NCBI GenBank assembly: GCA_011052285.1
Contig: DRJH01000224.1
Coordinates: 1 to 14,150, forward strand
From: Gammaproteobacteria bacterium
Lineage (GTDB): Bacteria > Pseudomonadota > Gammaproteobacteria > Arenicellales > DRJH01
DNA: 14,150 bases
Direction: 5' to 3'
In this document: piece after piece, positions 6,854 through 14,047 of the stretch
How positions within the stretch are numbered: position 1 is the first letter of the stretch
Layout of the letters: each line of letters starts with the position of its first letter
Position numbers and translations under genes: made by a program
Notes under the pieces: model-generated
Seen by the model: the letters and a program-made list of their open reading frames with translations, nothing else
What the model was told of the DNA's origin: nothing
Databases searched by the model: none

Positions 6854-7747
6854 TCAATCGCGGATCGCAATTTCTCGCAAACCATCAGCCAACAGGTTGA
6901 AGCCCAGAATCAACGATGAAATGGCAAAACTCGGGGCCAACACCATATAAGGAAAGGCGATCGCCATATGTCGGGTTTCATTGACCATTCCGCCCCAGTC
7001 AGGGTCAGGCGGTGGCAAACCGAGACCAAGAAAACCCAATACCCCAATAGTGATGATGACATAACCCAGACGCAAACAGGCATCAACGATCAGCGGGCCC
7101 CGGGCATTGGGTAGTATTTCCACCAGCATGATGCGCCAATCTGATTCACCCCGGGTCTGCGCTGCAGCCACATAATCACGATTCCGTAAATCCAGCACCA
7201 GTCCGCGTACAATTCTCATGATGCCCGGTGAGCTGGCGAAAGTAATCGCGATGATAATGTTAATCCCCGACGCCCCGATGACCCCGATAATAATGATGTA
7301 CAGTACCAACACAGGAAACGACAGAATAATATCCGAAATCCTCGACAACACATCATCAATCCACCCGCCTCGATAACCGGCTGCCAACCCCATCAAGATG
7401 CCGACTGTATAGGCTACCAGCGTCGCCAGCGGTGCATAAAATAGTACCGTGCGGGTTCCCCACATGATACGCGAAAGAATATCCCGCCCGAGATGATCGG
7501 TTCCCAACCAGAATGTAGCACCGGCTGCACTCACCGTTCCGGGTCTGGCAAATGGCTGTATCGAAGCGTTGGGTTCAAATGGTGCCAACCAGGGTGCCAG
7601 CAAAGCTACCAGTATCCAGAACAGGATGATTGCGGCACCAATCATCCCGACCCAACTTTCCCTGAGCAAAGCGAAGGATTTCAGCCCACGCATGAACGCA
7701 CTGCCGTAGGAGTCCGCTGTAATTGTTGTTTGAGTGGCTGTGGCCAT
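6854..7747 (-). CDS. Peptide ABC transporter permease, DppC/OppC type
   Basis: This 297-residue inner-membrane protein has the DppC layout: a cytoplasmic N-terminus, a first membrane helix (GMIGAAIILFWILVALLAPWLA), then the periplasmic GTDHLGRDILSR motif typical of DppC/OppC and GsiD. The binding-protein-dependent transport domain contains the EAA-like loop AAAQTRGESDWRIMLVEILP followed by N, which contacts the ATPase. It pairs with the DppB-type permease to form the channel. The frame is open to 7828, but the start is put at ATG 7747 because AGGGATG lies upstream at good spacing and the extra N-terminal residues overlap the previous gene. It starts 10 bases after the DppB-type stop, and its own stop lies 11 bases before the ATPase ATG. 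Confidence 0.92.
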   Translation of the reverse strand: MATATQTTITADSYGSAFMRGLKSFALLRESWVGMIGAAIILFWILVALLAPWLAPFEPNASIQPFARPGTVSAAGATFWLGTDHLGRDILSRIMWGTRTVLFYAPLATLVAYTVGILMGLAAGYRGGWIDDVLSRISDIILSFPVLVLYIIIIGVIGASGINIIIAITFASSPGIMRIVRGLVLDLRNRDYVAAAQTRGESDWRIMLVEILPNARGPLIVDACLRLGYVIITIGVLGFLGLGLPPPDPDWGGMVNETRHMAIAFPYMVLAPSFAISSLILGFNLLADGLREIAIRD

Positions 7748-7757
7748 GGCGTCATCC

Positions 7758-8693
7758 CTAGCTAAACCGAATACGTGGATTGAGATAGGTATAACCGATA
7801 TCAGCCAGGGTCTGGGTCGTGACAGCAACCACCACAGCTACCATGGCACAGGCTTCAAGCAAGGCCACATCATTATTTAGTGAAGCCTCCAGTAGTAAGG
7901 CGCCAAAGCCCTTGTAAGCAAAAAAGAATTCGACCACGATGACACCGGATAACAGCCAGTTGATCTGCAACATAATCACCGTAAACGGAGCAATCAACGC
8001 GTTGCGTAAAGCATGTCGTAGGATCACCGTTTTGTAGGGCAACCCTTTAAGTATGGCCGTTCTAATGTATTGTGCCGTCATGACCTCAGCCATTGATGCC
8101 CGGGTCATCCTGGCGACATAACCAAAGCCATAAACTACCAGCACCATCACCGGCAAAACCATCTGCACCCAGTCAAATCCTTCTGCCATACCACTGGTGC
8201 CAGGCAACCATTTCAAGCCAAAAACAAATATTGCCGCAAAAAAAACCGAGCTGGCAAATTCCGGGACTGATGTGGTCACAATACTGATAACAGAAAGCGT
8301 GCGGTCCAGCTTGGAGCCTTCACACATGCCGGACAAAATGCCAAACAATAATGACAAGGGAATCATGATGGCAAATGTCCAAAATCCAAGAATGGCAGTA
8401 TTCCATAACCGGGGGCCGAGAATATCGGCTACCGGAGCGCGATAACGGTTGGATTCACCCAGATCGCCTTGTACAAAGCCACTCACCCAGTGGAAGTACC
8501 GCGTCATCAGTGGATCATTGTAACCATGTTGCGCGAGCCACAGTGATTTTTGGTCTGCCGAGGCAAACTGCCCCAACACCCGAGCTGCAGGATCTCCCGC
8601 CAGATTCGTATCCAGCAGCAGAAACAGAATCAGCGAGACGATGACCATGGTAAAAAGCATAAGTCCCAGGCGTTTTGCGATCAGTGTTGCCAT
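7758..8693 (-). CDS. Peptide ABC transporter permease, DppB/OppB type
   Basis: This 311-residue membrane protein has the DppB pattern: an N-terminal helix directly after MATLIAKRLGLML, a conserved periplasmic segment (GQFASADQKSLWLAQHGYND then a GDLGESNRY-type motif), and several further helices. Its EAA-like loop is RTAILKGLPYKTVILRHALR followed by NALIAP. It forms the channel with the DppC-type permease. The ATG at 8693 has GAGGACC a few bases upstream. It follows the binding-protein gene after an 81-base gap that contains a strong stem-loop, so its mRNA level may be lower than that of the binding protein. Length is normal and no defect is seen. Confidence 0.92.
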   Translation of the reverse strand: MATLIAKRLGLMLFTMVIVSLILFLLLDTNLAGDPAARVLGQFASADQKSLWLAQHGYNDPLMTRYFHWVSGFVQGDLGESNRYRAPVADILGPRLWNTAILGFWTFAIMIPLSLLFGILSGMCEGSKLDRTLSVISIVTTSVPEFASSVFFAAIFVFGLKWLPGTSGMAEGFDWVQMVLPVMVLVVYGFGYVARMTRASMAEVMTAQYIRTAILKGLPYKTVILRHALRNALIAPFTVIMLQINWLLSGVIVVEFFFAYKGFGALLLEASLNNDVALLEACAMVAVVVAVTTQTLADIGYTYLNPRIRFS

Positions 8694-8715
8694 ATCAGGT
8701 CCTCAACATTCACAC

Positions 8716-8747
8716 AAAGCAAGAGGGCATTACCGCCCTCTTGCTTT
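8716..8747 (-). terminator. Strong intercistronic stem-loop after the binding-protein gene
   Basis: AAAGCAAGAGGGC (8716-8728) and GCCCTCTTGCTTT (8735-8747) form a perfect 13-bp stem with a 6-base loop. It begins 28 bases after the binding-protein stop and lies before the permease start. In the direction of transcription (-) only TTTGTGTG follows, a poor U-tract. It is more likely a partial terminator or a 3' end-stabilising hairpin that raises binding-protein levels over the membrane components, a common arrangement in such operons. Confidence 0.75.
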
Positions 8748-8774
8748 AGTTGCGTGATGCAAGTGGTATTTACT

Positions 8775-10475
8775 TTAGGTGATGCTGACCTTGTGAAATC
8801 GATAATACCGGGTCGGGTGCATCTTAAAGTTTTTGACATTATCTCTTGCCGCAGTAAATACCGAGCGGAAAAATGGCTGAACTATAATGGCGTCATCCTG
8901 CAAAATTTGCTCAACCTTTTCCATTTTAGCGCGACGTTTTTCAACATCCAGGGTCGATTCGGCGGCAGTCAGATAGTCATCCCATTCGGGATTAGCATAA
9001 CCCGTTTCATTCCAGGGAACGCCTGATCGATAGGCCAAAGCCAGCACCATGGTCCCGAGGGGGCGATGCGTCCATGAAGTCAGACTCAATGGTGCTGTAG
9101 TCCATTCGTCCCAGTATTTTGCAGCTGGCATAACATTTATCTTGATATTGATCCCGGCTTTTGCGGCATCTTCTTTGAGCACCGCAACCGAATCCTGCTC
9201 CCAGGTACCATTGGTATTACCAACATTACAAGAAACTGATAAGCCATCGGCATAACCCGCTTCTGCCAGAAGTTTTTTGGCAGCGGCGATATCCTGTTTA
9301 TATTCCGCCAACTTAAAATATTCCGGATGCAGGGTTGCAACATGATGGTGCTCTCCAAGTATACCAAGACCCTGATGCGCAATATCCAGTTGTCGCTGTG
9401 TGTCGCAGGTTTTTTGTATGGCTCTACGAACGCGTCGATCATCAAAGGGTTTTTTAGTGACATTCATACGGATGACACCGGTCTGGGCACTGGCTATCGA
9501 CAGGATATTGATGCCTGGAATACTCTTGGCTACGGCCAGCGTAGTCAAGTCCAACTCATAGAGCGCATCAATCTGACCTGATGCCATGGCCGCAATCGCT
9601 GCACCGGCATCCTGACCCAGATCAATGAAGCGAATTTCATCCAGATATACTTCACCATCCCAATAAGGTTCTTTGCGTTTTTTCAGCACAGCCAACTCAC
9701 CCAGCTTAAACTCGGTAAGTGTGTAGGGACCGGTACCCACCGGGTTTTTCGACAGATCACCACCCTCTTTTTCAAAGTTGCGATGGACGATGGCTGCGGG
9801 ATAGTTGTACAGATTTTCCGGTATGGACAGCACTGGCGCATTAAGGTGAATACGAACCGTGTGCTCGTCGACTTTTTCAACCGCACCTTTTGTCATTCTC
9901 TTGACCGCTTTGCCATCCTTATCCTTGGTACCGGTATCTTCCATCATGGCATTAAACAAGCCCAGGTTGGAGGATCCGGTTTTTGGGTCGAGCCAGCGGG
10001 TGAAATTAAACACCACATCATCCGCATTGAAATCATCACCATTGGACCATTTAATACCTTTATGCAGATGAAAGGTCCAGGTCTTAAGATCGTCTGATGC
10101 ATCCCAGCTTGCAGCCAGGTAGGGTCGGGTAATATTATCCGGACCGGTCAGAGTCAAATACTCGATGATATGTCGTGCCACTACCGAGCGTTCTGTCCAG
10201 GAAAAGGTGGCTGGATCGGTCATTTCCTGTACCACCATGCCGAATCGCAATGCCCCGCCTGATGCAGCTTTGGCCTCGGGAATGATTTTCGGCATAATGT
10301 CTTCACCGAGGATCGTACCCGCCAGTGAATAAGCAACCGGTGCTGCGACACCAAGCAGCGTCACTGTCCTTAGGAACTCGCGTCTCGAACACCTGCCATC
10401 GGCAAGTTGTTCTTCCATTAGACGCACACCAGGATGAATCTTTCTGGCGTTTTTATCTTGTTTGTCAGTTGTCAT
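8775..10475 (-). CDS. Tat-exported peptide-binding protein (SBP family 5)
   Basis: This 566-residue protein is a periplasmic solute-binding protein of the DppA/OppA family (SBP_bac_5). It captures the substrate and delivers it to the permeases encoded downstream. The N-terminus has about 28 hydrophilic residues, then the twin-arginine motif SRREFLRTV (30-38) and a hydrophobic stretch LLGVAAPVAYSLAG, so export is probably by the Tat pathway in folded form. The likely mature part starts after the AKAASGG region. Family blocks include WTFHLHKGIKWSNGDDFNAD, NPVGTGPYTL and DDRRVRRAI. No lipobox is visible. The ATG at 10475 is preceded by an excellent ribosome binding site, GGAGGAAATAGC. It is the first gene of the operon. 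Substrate specificity cannot be read from sequence; peptides are the family default, but nickel, opine or glutathione ligands are known in relatives. Confidence 0.92.
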   Translation of the reverse strand: MTTDKQDKNARKIHPGVRLMEEQLADGRCSRREFLRTVTLLGVAAPVAYSLAGTILGEDIMPKIIPEAKAASGGALRFGMVVQEMTDPATFSWTERSVVARHIIEYLTLTGPDNITRPYLAASWDASDDLKTWTFHLHKGIKWSNGDDFNADDVVFNFTRWLDPKTGSSNLGLFNAMMEDTGTKDKDGKAVKRMTKGAVEKVDEHTVRIHLNAPVLSIPENLYNYPAAIVHRNFEKEGGDLSKNPVGTGPYTLTEFKLGELAVLKKRKEPYWDGEVYLDEIRFIDLGQDAGAAIAAMASGQIDALYELDLTTLAVAKSIPGINILSIASAQTGVIRMNVTKKPFDDRRVRRAIQKTCDTQRQLDIAHQGLGILGEHHHVATLHPEYFKLAEYKQDIAAAKKLLAEAGYADGLSVSCNVGNTNGTWEQDSVAVLKEDAAKAGINIKINVMPAAKYWDEWTTAPLSLTSWTHRPLGTMVLALAYRSGVPWNETGYANPEWDDYLTAAESTLDVEKRRAKMEKVEQILQDDAIIVQPFFRSVFTAARDNVKNFKMHPTRYYRFHKVSIT

Positions 10476-10557
10476 GCTATTTCCTCCAATCAGGTGTAAA
10501 TTAATGATGTGAGAACCCTGAATTGCTCAGGATTTTCTGGTCGAAAAAACTTAACGA

Positions 10558-10587
10558 CTTATAGAAAAATGCTTACCAAGCAGTCAA
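10558..10587 (-). promoter_or_regulatory. Candidate sigma70 promoter of the peptide transporter operon
   Basis: On the minus strand TTGACT (10587-10582) and TATAAG (10563-10558) are separated by 18 bases; each box has one mismatch to consensus. It lies about 80 bases upstream of the binding-protein ATG and predicts a leader of roughly 75 bases. That leader contains a small hairpin, CCTGA-N5-TCAGG (10517-10531). Confidence 0.55.
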
Positions 10588-10715
10588 GACAGCATTCATG
10601 GTTGAATATGTATGTACTCGATATAAACAAGCATGTTGTGGCCATTCTGTAATATCGCACCGACACCGCAATCTGTTTTTTGACAGCCTCTCAAGCAAAG
10701 CCAGTATAAACAATG

Positions 10716-10822
10716 AGCCGCTGTCACACAAGTTATTAATATTATTAAAAAATATCTCTTCATATTAGGCTTGGGCACAACAAATCATCCCTAACTAGCA
10801 AATCCCTCTGGAAGAGGTTTTT
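10716..10822 (+). ncRNA. Candidate small RNA (promoter plus terminator, no ORF)
   Basis: On the plus strand TTGACA (10680-10685) and TATAAA (10705-10710), spaced by 19 bases, resemble a sigma70 promoter with a long spacer. About 95 bases downstream, CCTCT-GGA-AGAGG (10805-10817) is followed by TTTTTATT, a small terminator-like hairpin. A transcript of about 105 bases would result. Only an 8-codon frame (starting at ATG 10713) lies between. Promoter boxes and hairpin are seen; that an RNA is made is inference. Confidence 0.3.
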
Positions 10823-10825
10823 ATT
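10805..10825 (+). terminator. Terminator-like hairpin with T-run
   Basis: CCTCT (10805-10809) pairs with AGAGG (10813-10817) around the loop GGA and is followed by TTTTTATT. The stem is short, only 5 bp. No plus-strand gene lies upstream for it to end, which is why a small RNA is suggested. Confidence 0.45.
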
Positions 10826-10868
10826 GCGTATCGAGCATGTTGCAATTAAGTGACCCCCCAATCATCGG

Positions 10869-11074
10869 ACTGAAGTTTCACCATTTTGTGACTACCAGGA
10901 ATGCAGCAGCCATAGGCTCAGGATATTTTTTCAGGGGTTTGCCTGGTTTATAGCAAACCTCTACAAAATTAACTCTGGGCGAAGAGTTTATTCTCGCCTA
11001 AAAAGAGATGTTGTTTCAACAGGATAGTCCATAAGAGCAATGTTGCCACCATATCAAAAGCGTGAAACTTCAGT
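10869..11074. mobile_element. MITE-like non-autonomous element, 206 bp
   Basis: The ends are perfect 13-bp terminal inverted repeats, ACTGAAGTTTCAC (10869-10881) and GTGAAACTTCAGT (11062-11074). They extend to 18 of 20 matching positions if TTTTG / CAAAA just inside is included. Immediately outside both ends is the same hexamer CATCGG (10863-10868 and 11075-11080), a probable target-site duplication. The inside has no credible ORF but has hairpins, the best being AGGGGTTTGC / GCAAACCTCT (10933-10962, one G-U pair) and GGCGA / TCGCC (10978-10998). This is the architecture of a miniature inverted-repeat transposable element. I cannot name a parent insertion sequence. Confidence 0.65.
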
Positions 11075-11205
11075 CATCGGACAGGGTTGGGCGCAAATTC
11101 AAGATAAGAAACAGCACACTCTGTAAAGGATATATACGGCAATGTTGTTGTAGAACGGCATTGTCTGCTCAATGCTTCCCCGGCGGAGTGTGAGTGGGGT
11201 GAATG

Positions 11206-11266
11206 CGTGTGGTAATGTGGTTGGAGAATCAAGCTTGTGAAATTTTTCCCACGGCATTACCACACG
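11206..11266. repeat. 12-bp perfect inverted repeat with long loop
   Basis: CGTGTGGTAATG (11206-11217) and CATTACCACACG (11255-11266) are perfect inverted copies separated by 37 bases, followed on the plus strand by TTTTT. The loop is long for an intrinsic terminator. The right arm overlaps the coding-like fragment at 11215-11358. It could be a fold-back end of a small mobile element or a protein-binding site. Confidence 0.5.
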
Positions 11267-11358
11267 TTTTTGCGCAGCAAAACATTCGGGGCAAGATCCA
11301 TTACCTCAAGGAAAATGGTGCCTGGAAGATTGAAAAAGAAGCTTGGGCTGACAAGTGA
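11215..11358 (+). pseudogene. Short C-terminal fragment, NTF2/SnoaL-like
   Basis: A 47-codon frame ends in QNIRGKIHYLKENGAWKIEK, then EAWADK and a stop. This resembles the last beta-strands of NTF2/SnoaL-like or related small-domain proteins, whose C-termini often read '...gk.y.l.k.dG.WkI.ke.w'. The first half of the frame is not recognisable, and the ATG at 11215 has no clear ribosome binding site. It probably is the tail of a decayed gene cut off by the rearrangements that also brought the MITE and the inverted repeat. The family call is tentative. Confidence 0.35.
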
Positions 11359-11382
11359 ATTAAGATCCCATTAAACGTTGGG

Positions 11383-11400
11383 CCGACAAAGAGTTGTCGG
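11383..11400 (-). terminator. Stem-loop just after the molybdopterin oxidoreductase gene
   Basis: CCGACAA (11383-11389) and TTGTCGG (11394-11400) form a perfect 7-bp stem with a 4-base loop, 7 bases beyond the minus-strand stop at 11408. No U-tract follows, so it is a weak terminator or an mRNA 3' end hairpin. Confidence 0.4.
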
Positions 11401-11407
11401 TGGCGAC

Positions 11408-13651
11408 TCAAGAGGCATCGCTAAAAGATCCACCCGAAGCCCATGCGTCGCCGGATTTAATGACATCGCAAAGCAGTGCCTTATAGACCGGGAAACCTGA
11501 AATAGGATCACGGTTGTCAAAATCTGTTAGCTCATTAACATTACATTGCCGCCATGGATCAGTAGCGATCGGGCTACCACCACCGGCATTGGCTTCAATA
11601 ACACCAGGGACAATATCTTCCGTAACCAGCGCATGATAGCGAACCTTGCCTCGGGGAGATACAATCAGTACTGCATCACCCGTTTGAATATTGCGAGGCC
11701 CGGCGTCACGTGGATGTAGTAATACCTGAGGGTGGGGTTGCATCTTCAACAGACTGGGTATGTTGTGATGCTGGGAGCGAAAATTCGACTGAATTCTCGC
11801 CCCGGAATTGAATACCAGCGGATATTTCCGGGCGATTTCTGGCGAGGCAATTGGTCCCTCCAGAGGCTCAACATAAACAGGCAATGCGTCATATCCGTAC
11901 TCAGCCAATACGCTTGAGGTGATTTCAAATTTACCTGAAGGCGTTGCAAAGCCCGCTTGGCCATCATCGCGCAACAGGCCCAGTTCCCATTTTCGATATT
12001 GTTGGCGTGGGCCTGGTATCTCGATCCCTTCGGGATGAGCCCGCAAGGTTTCCAGATCAATCCCGGTTCCAGCCAGAGCCCAGCGCAACATCTCTTCACT
12101 GGATTGCGGATAAAGATCGCCATAACCCATGCGGTTGGCGATGGCGATAGCAATATCCCAATCCGATTTGGCTTCACCACGTGGGGTAATGATCTGCTGG
12201 CGGAGTTGTACAAATTGCCCATGCACGACATAGGTTTCGTTTTCAAACATCGTTGTCGCCGGCAATATGATATCCGCATATTTGGCATCTGCAGTTAAAA
12301 AACGATCCGTTACAACCAGAAAATCCAGGGCAGCCAGGCTACGTCGCCACAGCTGCGGATCGGGGTAAGCAGTAATGATCGATGAGCCGGCAACAAGCAT
12401 GCCTCGTAAAGGATAAGGATCACCATTTAGAATGGCCTGCGGCAACTCCATGGCATGCGCTTCTTTGCGATACAGATGATAAAGCGGATATTTGCTTTTC
12501 CCAATCGGCTCTATAGAGTCCGGTGGCAGTACACGCCAACTCTGGTTCATTTGAAATTTGGCCTTGCTCTTGATGACATTACCACCGGGGACATCAAGAT
12601 TGCCGGTTATAGCCCACAATATATAAATAGCACGAATATTTTGGGTGGCGCTGCTGGTATATTCCAGACCGGTGTAACTCAGTAGTGCTGCGCCTTGTGC
12701 CCTGGCAATAGCGCGTGCTGTTTCTCTTATTTCATCAGCTTTGATAAAGGTGATTTTTTCCACCTGTTCTGGCGTGAACTGTGCGACATAGATCTTCAGG
12801 GCTGCAAAGCCCGTGGTCCAGGTTTCCACAAATGCATGATCATAGAGTGCTTCATCAATCAACACCTGAATCATGCTCAATGCCAGCGCACCATCCGTAC
12901 CGGGCCGAATGCCCAGCCACTGTGCCTGTGTTGCCCGGGCTGTTTGGGTGCGCTGGTGATCTATGACAATGACTGTAACGCCTCGTTTCCGTGCCTTAAT
13001 TACTCTGGGGAAATCCACCGGCGAAGAATCAGTGGCAGGATTACTACCCCAGACCACGATCAAATCCGAATTTTCGATATCAGGCGAGATATCTTCGCCC
13101 CACACACCAAAAGTGGTGTTTGGAGCAATAACACCGTGAGACACATAACAAATTGATCCCACACCCGTGGTATTCGGTGAACCGAAAGGAAACAACAAAT
13201 TCCAGGCTGAGGAAACTGGCACATCTGACGGAGTGAGTAAATCACATAATGACTGTTCAAATGTCCCGCGCCCGGTATGAATACACAGGGCTTCTGGTCC
13301 ATGGTGCTTGGCGATGTCCTGAAATTGATCAGCAATAGTATTGAGTGCCTGATCCCAACTGATGCGCTCAAACTCCCCTTCACCTCGCTCTCCGGTTCGT
13401 CTGAGCGGATGCAGCAAGCGGTCTGGTGAATAGACAATTTCGGCAGAGCGGGCGCCACGCGGGCAACAAATGCCCAAGGGGTGTTCTTTCCACGGTGCAA
13501 CCCGCCCGATACGGCCCTTATCAAGAGTAATCCGCAGACCGCAGCCTGCCGGGCAAATACCACAGATGCCGGTAACAACATGCTTATCGGTGGCAGCTCG
13601 TTGTGCAGCAGCAGATCCGATGCTGTCTTGATTTATCGAAGATGTGTAGAT
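11408..13651 (-). CDS. Molybdopterin oxidoreductase (DMSO reductase superfamily), apparent ATC start
   Basis: This 747-residue protein is a catalytic subunit binding molybdenum (or tungsten) bis-pyranopterin and one [4Fe-4S] cluster. The N-terminal cluster motif is C30-x2-C33-x3-C37 (GICGICPAGCGL) and C63 (GICCPRG). C168 in TTGVGSICYVSHGV is the probable metal-ligand cysteine, as in formate dehydrogenase- and thiosulfate/polysulfide reductase-like branches. The C-terminal pterin-binding domain covers about 610-730 and ends with the conserved NVNELTDFDNRDPISGFP segment. No Tat signal is seen, so it is probably cytoplasmic. No iron-sulfur or membrane partner gene lies next to it. Substrate unknown. 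The frame has no ATG, GTG or TTG before a TTG at 13477, which would lose three cluster cysteines. Upstream the frame stays open to a TAA at 13664-13666. Within that, ATC at 13651 lies 9 bases after TAAGGA and is the likely start, or a mutated ATG. Confidence 0.85.
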   Translation of the reverse strand: MYTSSINQDSIGSAAAQRAATDKHVVTGICGICPAGCGLRITLDKGRIGRVAPWKEHPLGICCPRGARSAEIVYSPDRLLHPLRRTGERGEGEFERISWDQALNTIADQFQDIAKHHGPEALCIHTGRGTFEQSLCDLLTPSDVPVSSAWNLLFPFGSPNTTGVGSICYVSHGVIAPNTTFGVWGEDISPDIENSDLIVVWGSNPATDSSPVDFPRVIKARKRGVTVIVIDHQRTQTARATQAQWLGIRPGTDGALALSMIQVLIDEALYDHAFVETWTTGFAALKIYVAQFTPEQVEKITFIKADEIRETARAIARAQGAALLSYTGLEYTSSATQNIRAIYILWAITGNLDVPGGNVIKSKAKFQMNQSWRVLPPDSIEPIGKSKYPLYHLYRKEAHAMELPQAILNGDPYPLRGMLVAGSSIITAYPDPQLWRRSLAALDFLVVTDRFLTADAKYADIILPATTMFENETYVVHGQFVQLRQQIITPRGEAKSDWDIAIAIANRMGYGDLYPQSSEEMLRWALAGTGIDLETLRAHPEGIEIPGPRQQYRKWELGLLRDDGQAGFATPSGKFEITSSVLAEYGYDALPVYVEPLEGPIASPEIARKYPLVFNSGARIQSNFRSQHHNIPSLLKMQPHPQVLLHPRDAGPRNIQTGDAVLIVSPRGKVRYHALVTEDIVPGVIEANAGGGSPIATDPWRQCNVNELTDFDNRDPISGFPVYKALLCDVIKSGDAWASGGSFSDAS

Positions 13652-13710
13652 GGGATATCTTCCTTATGTTCCCTGCGATGATTTAGTATGGATAGAGCCG
13701 GCAAGACATT

Positions 13711-13724
13711 AATCAATTGATATT
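13711..13724. promoter_or_regulatory. AT-rich palindrome upstream of the oxidoreductase gene
   Basis: ATCAATTGAT (13712-13721) is a perfect 10-bp palindrome about 60 bases upstream of the proposed oxidoreductase start, within AATCAATTGATATT. Many enzymes of this class are controlled by FNR, but the FNR pattern TTGAT-N4-ATCAA is not matched. It is only a candidate operator. Confidence 0.25.
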
Positions 13725-13802
13725 AAATGATATTGGTCATACAGCATCAACAATTCTCATCGAAAACTCGTCAGTAATAACCCGCAATAAAGAGCAACTA
13801 GG

Positions 13803-13985
13803 ATGAGTCTACCATGCATCATTATACTCTGCAGACCGGTTTTATCAATCGAAAATGGGGGTAACGATCAGGCGTATAAGTTCCTCCAGATTGTTGCCAG
13901 TATCGGGCTCATCAATGTAATGCTGAGCGTAATCACGATAATCGATGTAGTTATGATCACGTTATTTGATGGGGCTGAGGTGTGA
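13803..13985 (+). CDS. Small hypothetical membrane protein, possibly a gene fragment
   Basis: A 60-codon frame has an AAGAG-like site upstream of its ATG. Its second half (FLQIVASIGLINVMLSVITI then IDVVMITLF) is one hydrophobic membrane segment. The string ITIIDVVMI recalls a conserved helix of UPF0114/YqhA-type membrane proteins, which are about 165 residues long; the flanking parts do not match well. If related, it is a degenerate remnant. It may also be a chance frame. The region around it, 13667-14047, shows no other gene. Confidence 0.25.
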   Translation: MSLPCIIILCRPVLSIENGGNDQAYKFLQIVASIGLINVMLSVITIIDVVMITLFDGAEV

Positions 13986-14047
13986 GGGTACGGGAGCATG
14001 ATGGCCGTACTTCCTGTCGGCCGTGGTGTTGATGATGACGTCTGTGA

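Larger units (their letters stand above)
10476..10868. other. Intergenic region without protein-coding genes
   Basis: No reading frame here looks coding; the 60-codon minus-strand frame at 10596-10778 has no recognisable pattern. The region holds the transporter promoter and leader on the minus strand and a possible small RNA unit on the plus strand. Confidence 0.6.

Noticed and set aside
10596..10778. 60-codon minus-strand frame in the transporter upstream gap
   Set aside because: It has no family pattern, and its cysteine-rich middle and lack of a clear ribosome binding site suggest chance. The plus-strand promoter-like boxes lie inside it.
11746..12288. 180-codon minus-strand frame inside the oxidoreductase gene
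   Set aside because: It is a +1/-1 shadow of the molybdopterin oxidoreductase, which carries continuous family motifs across the same bases.
13712..13733. Possible FNR site upstream of the oxidoreductase gene
   Set aside because: TTGAT is present, but four bases later the sequence is AATGA rather than ATCAA, so the consensus is not met.
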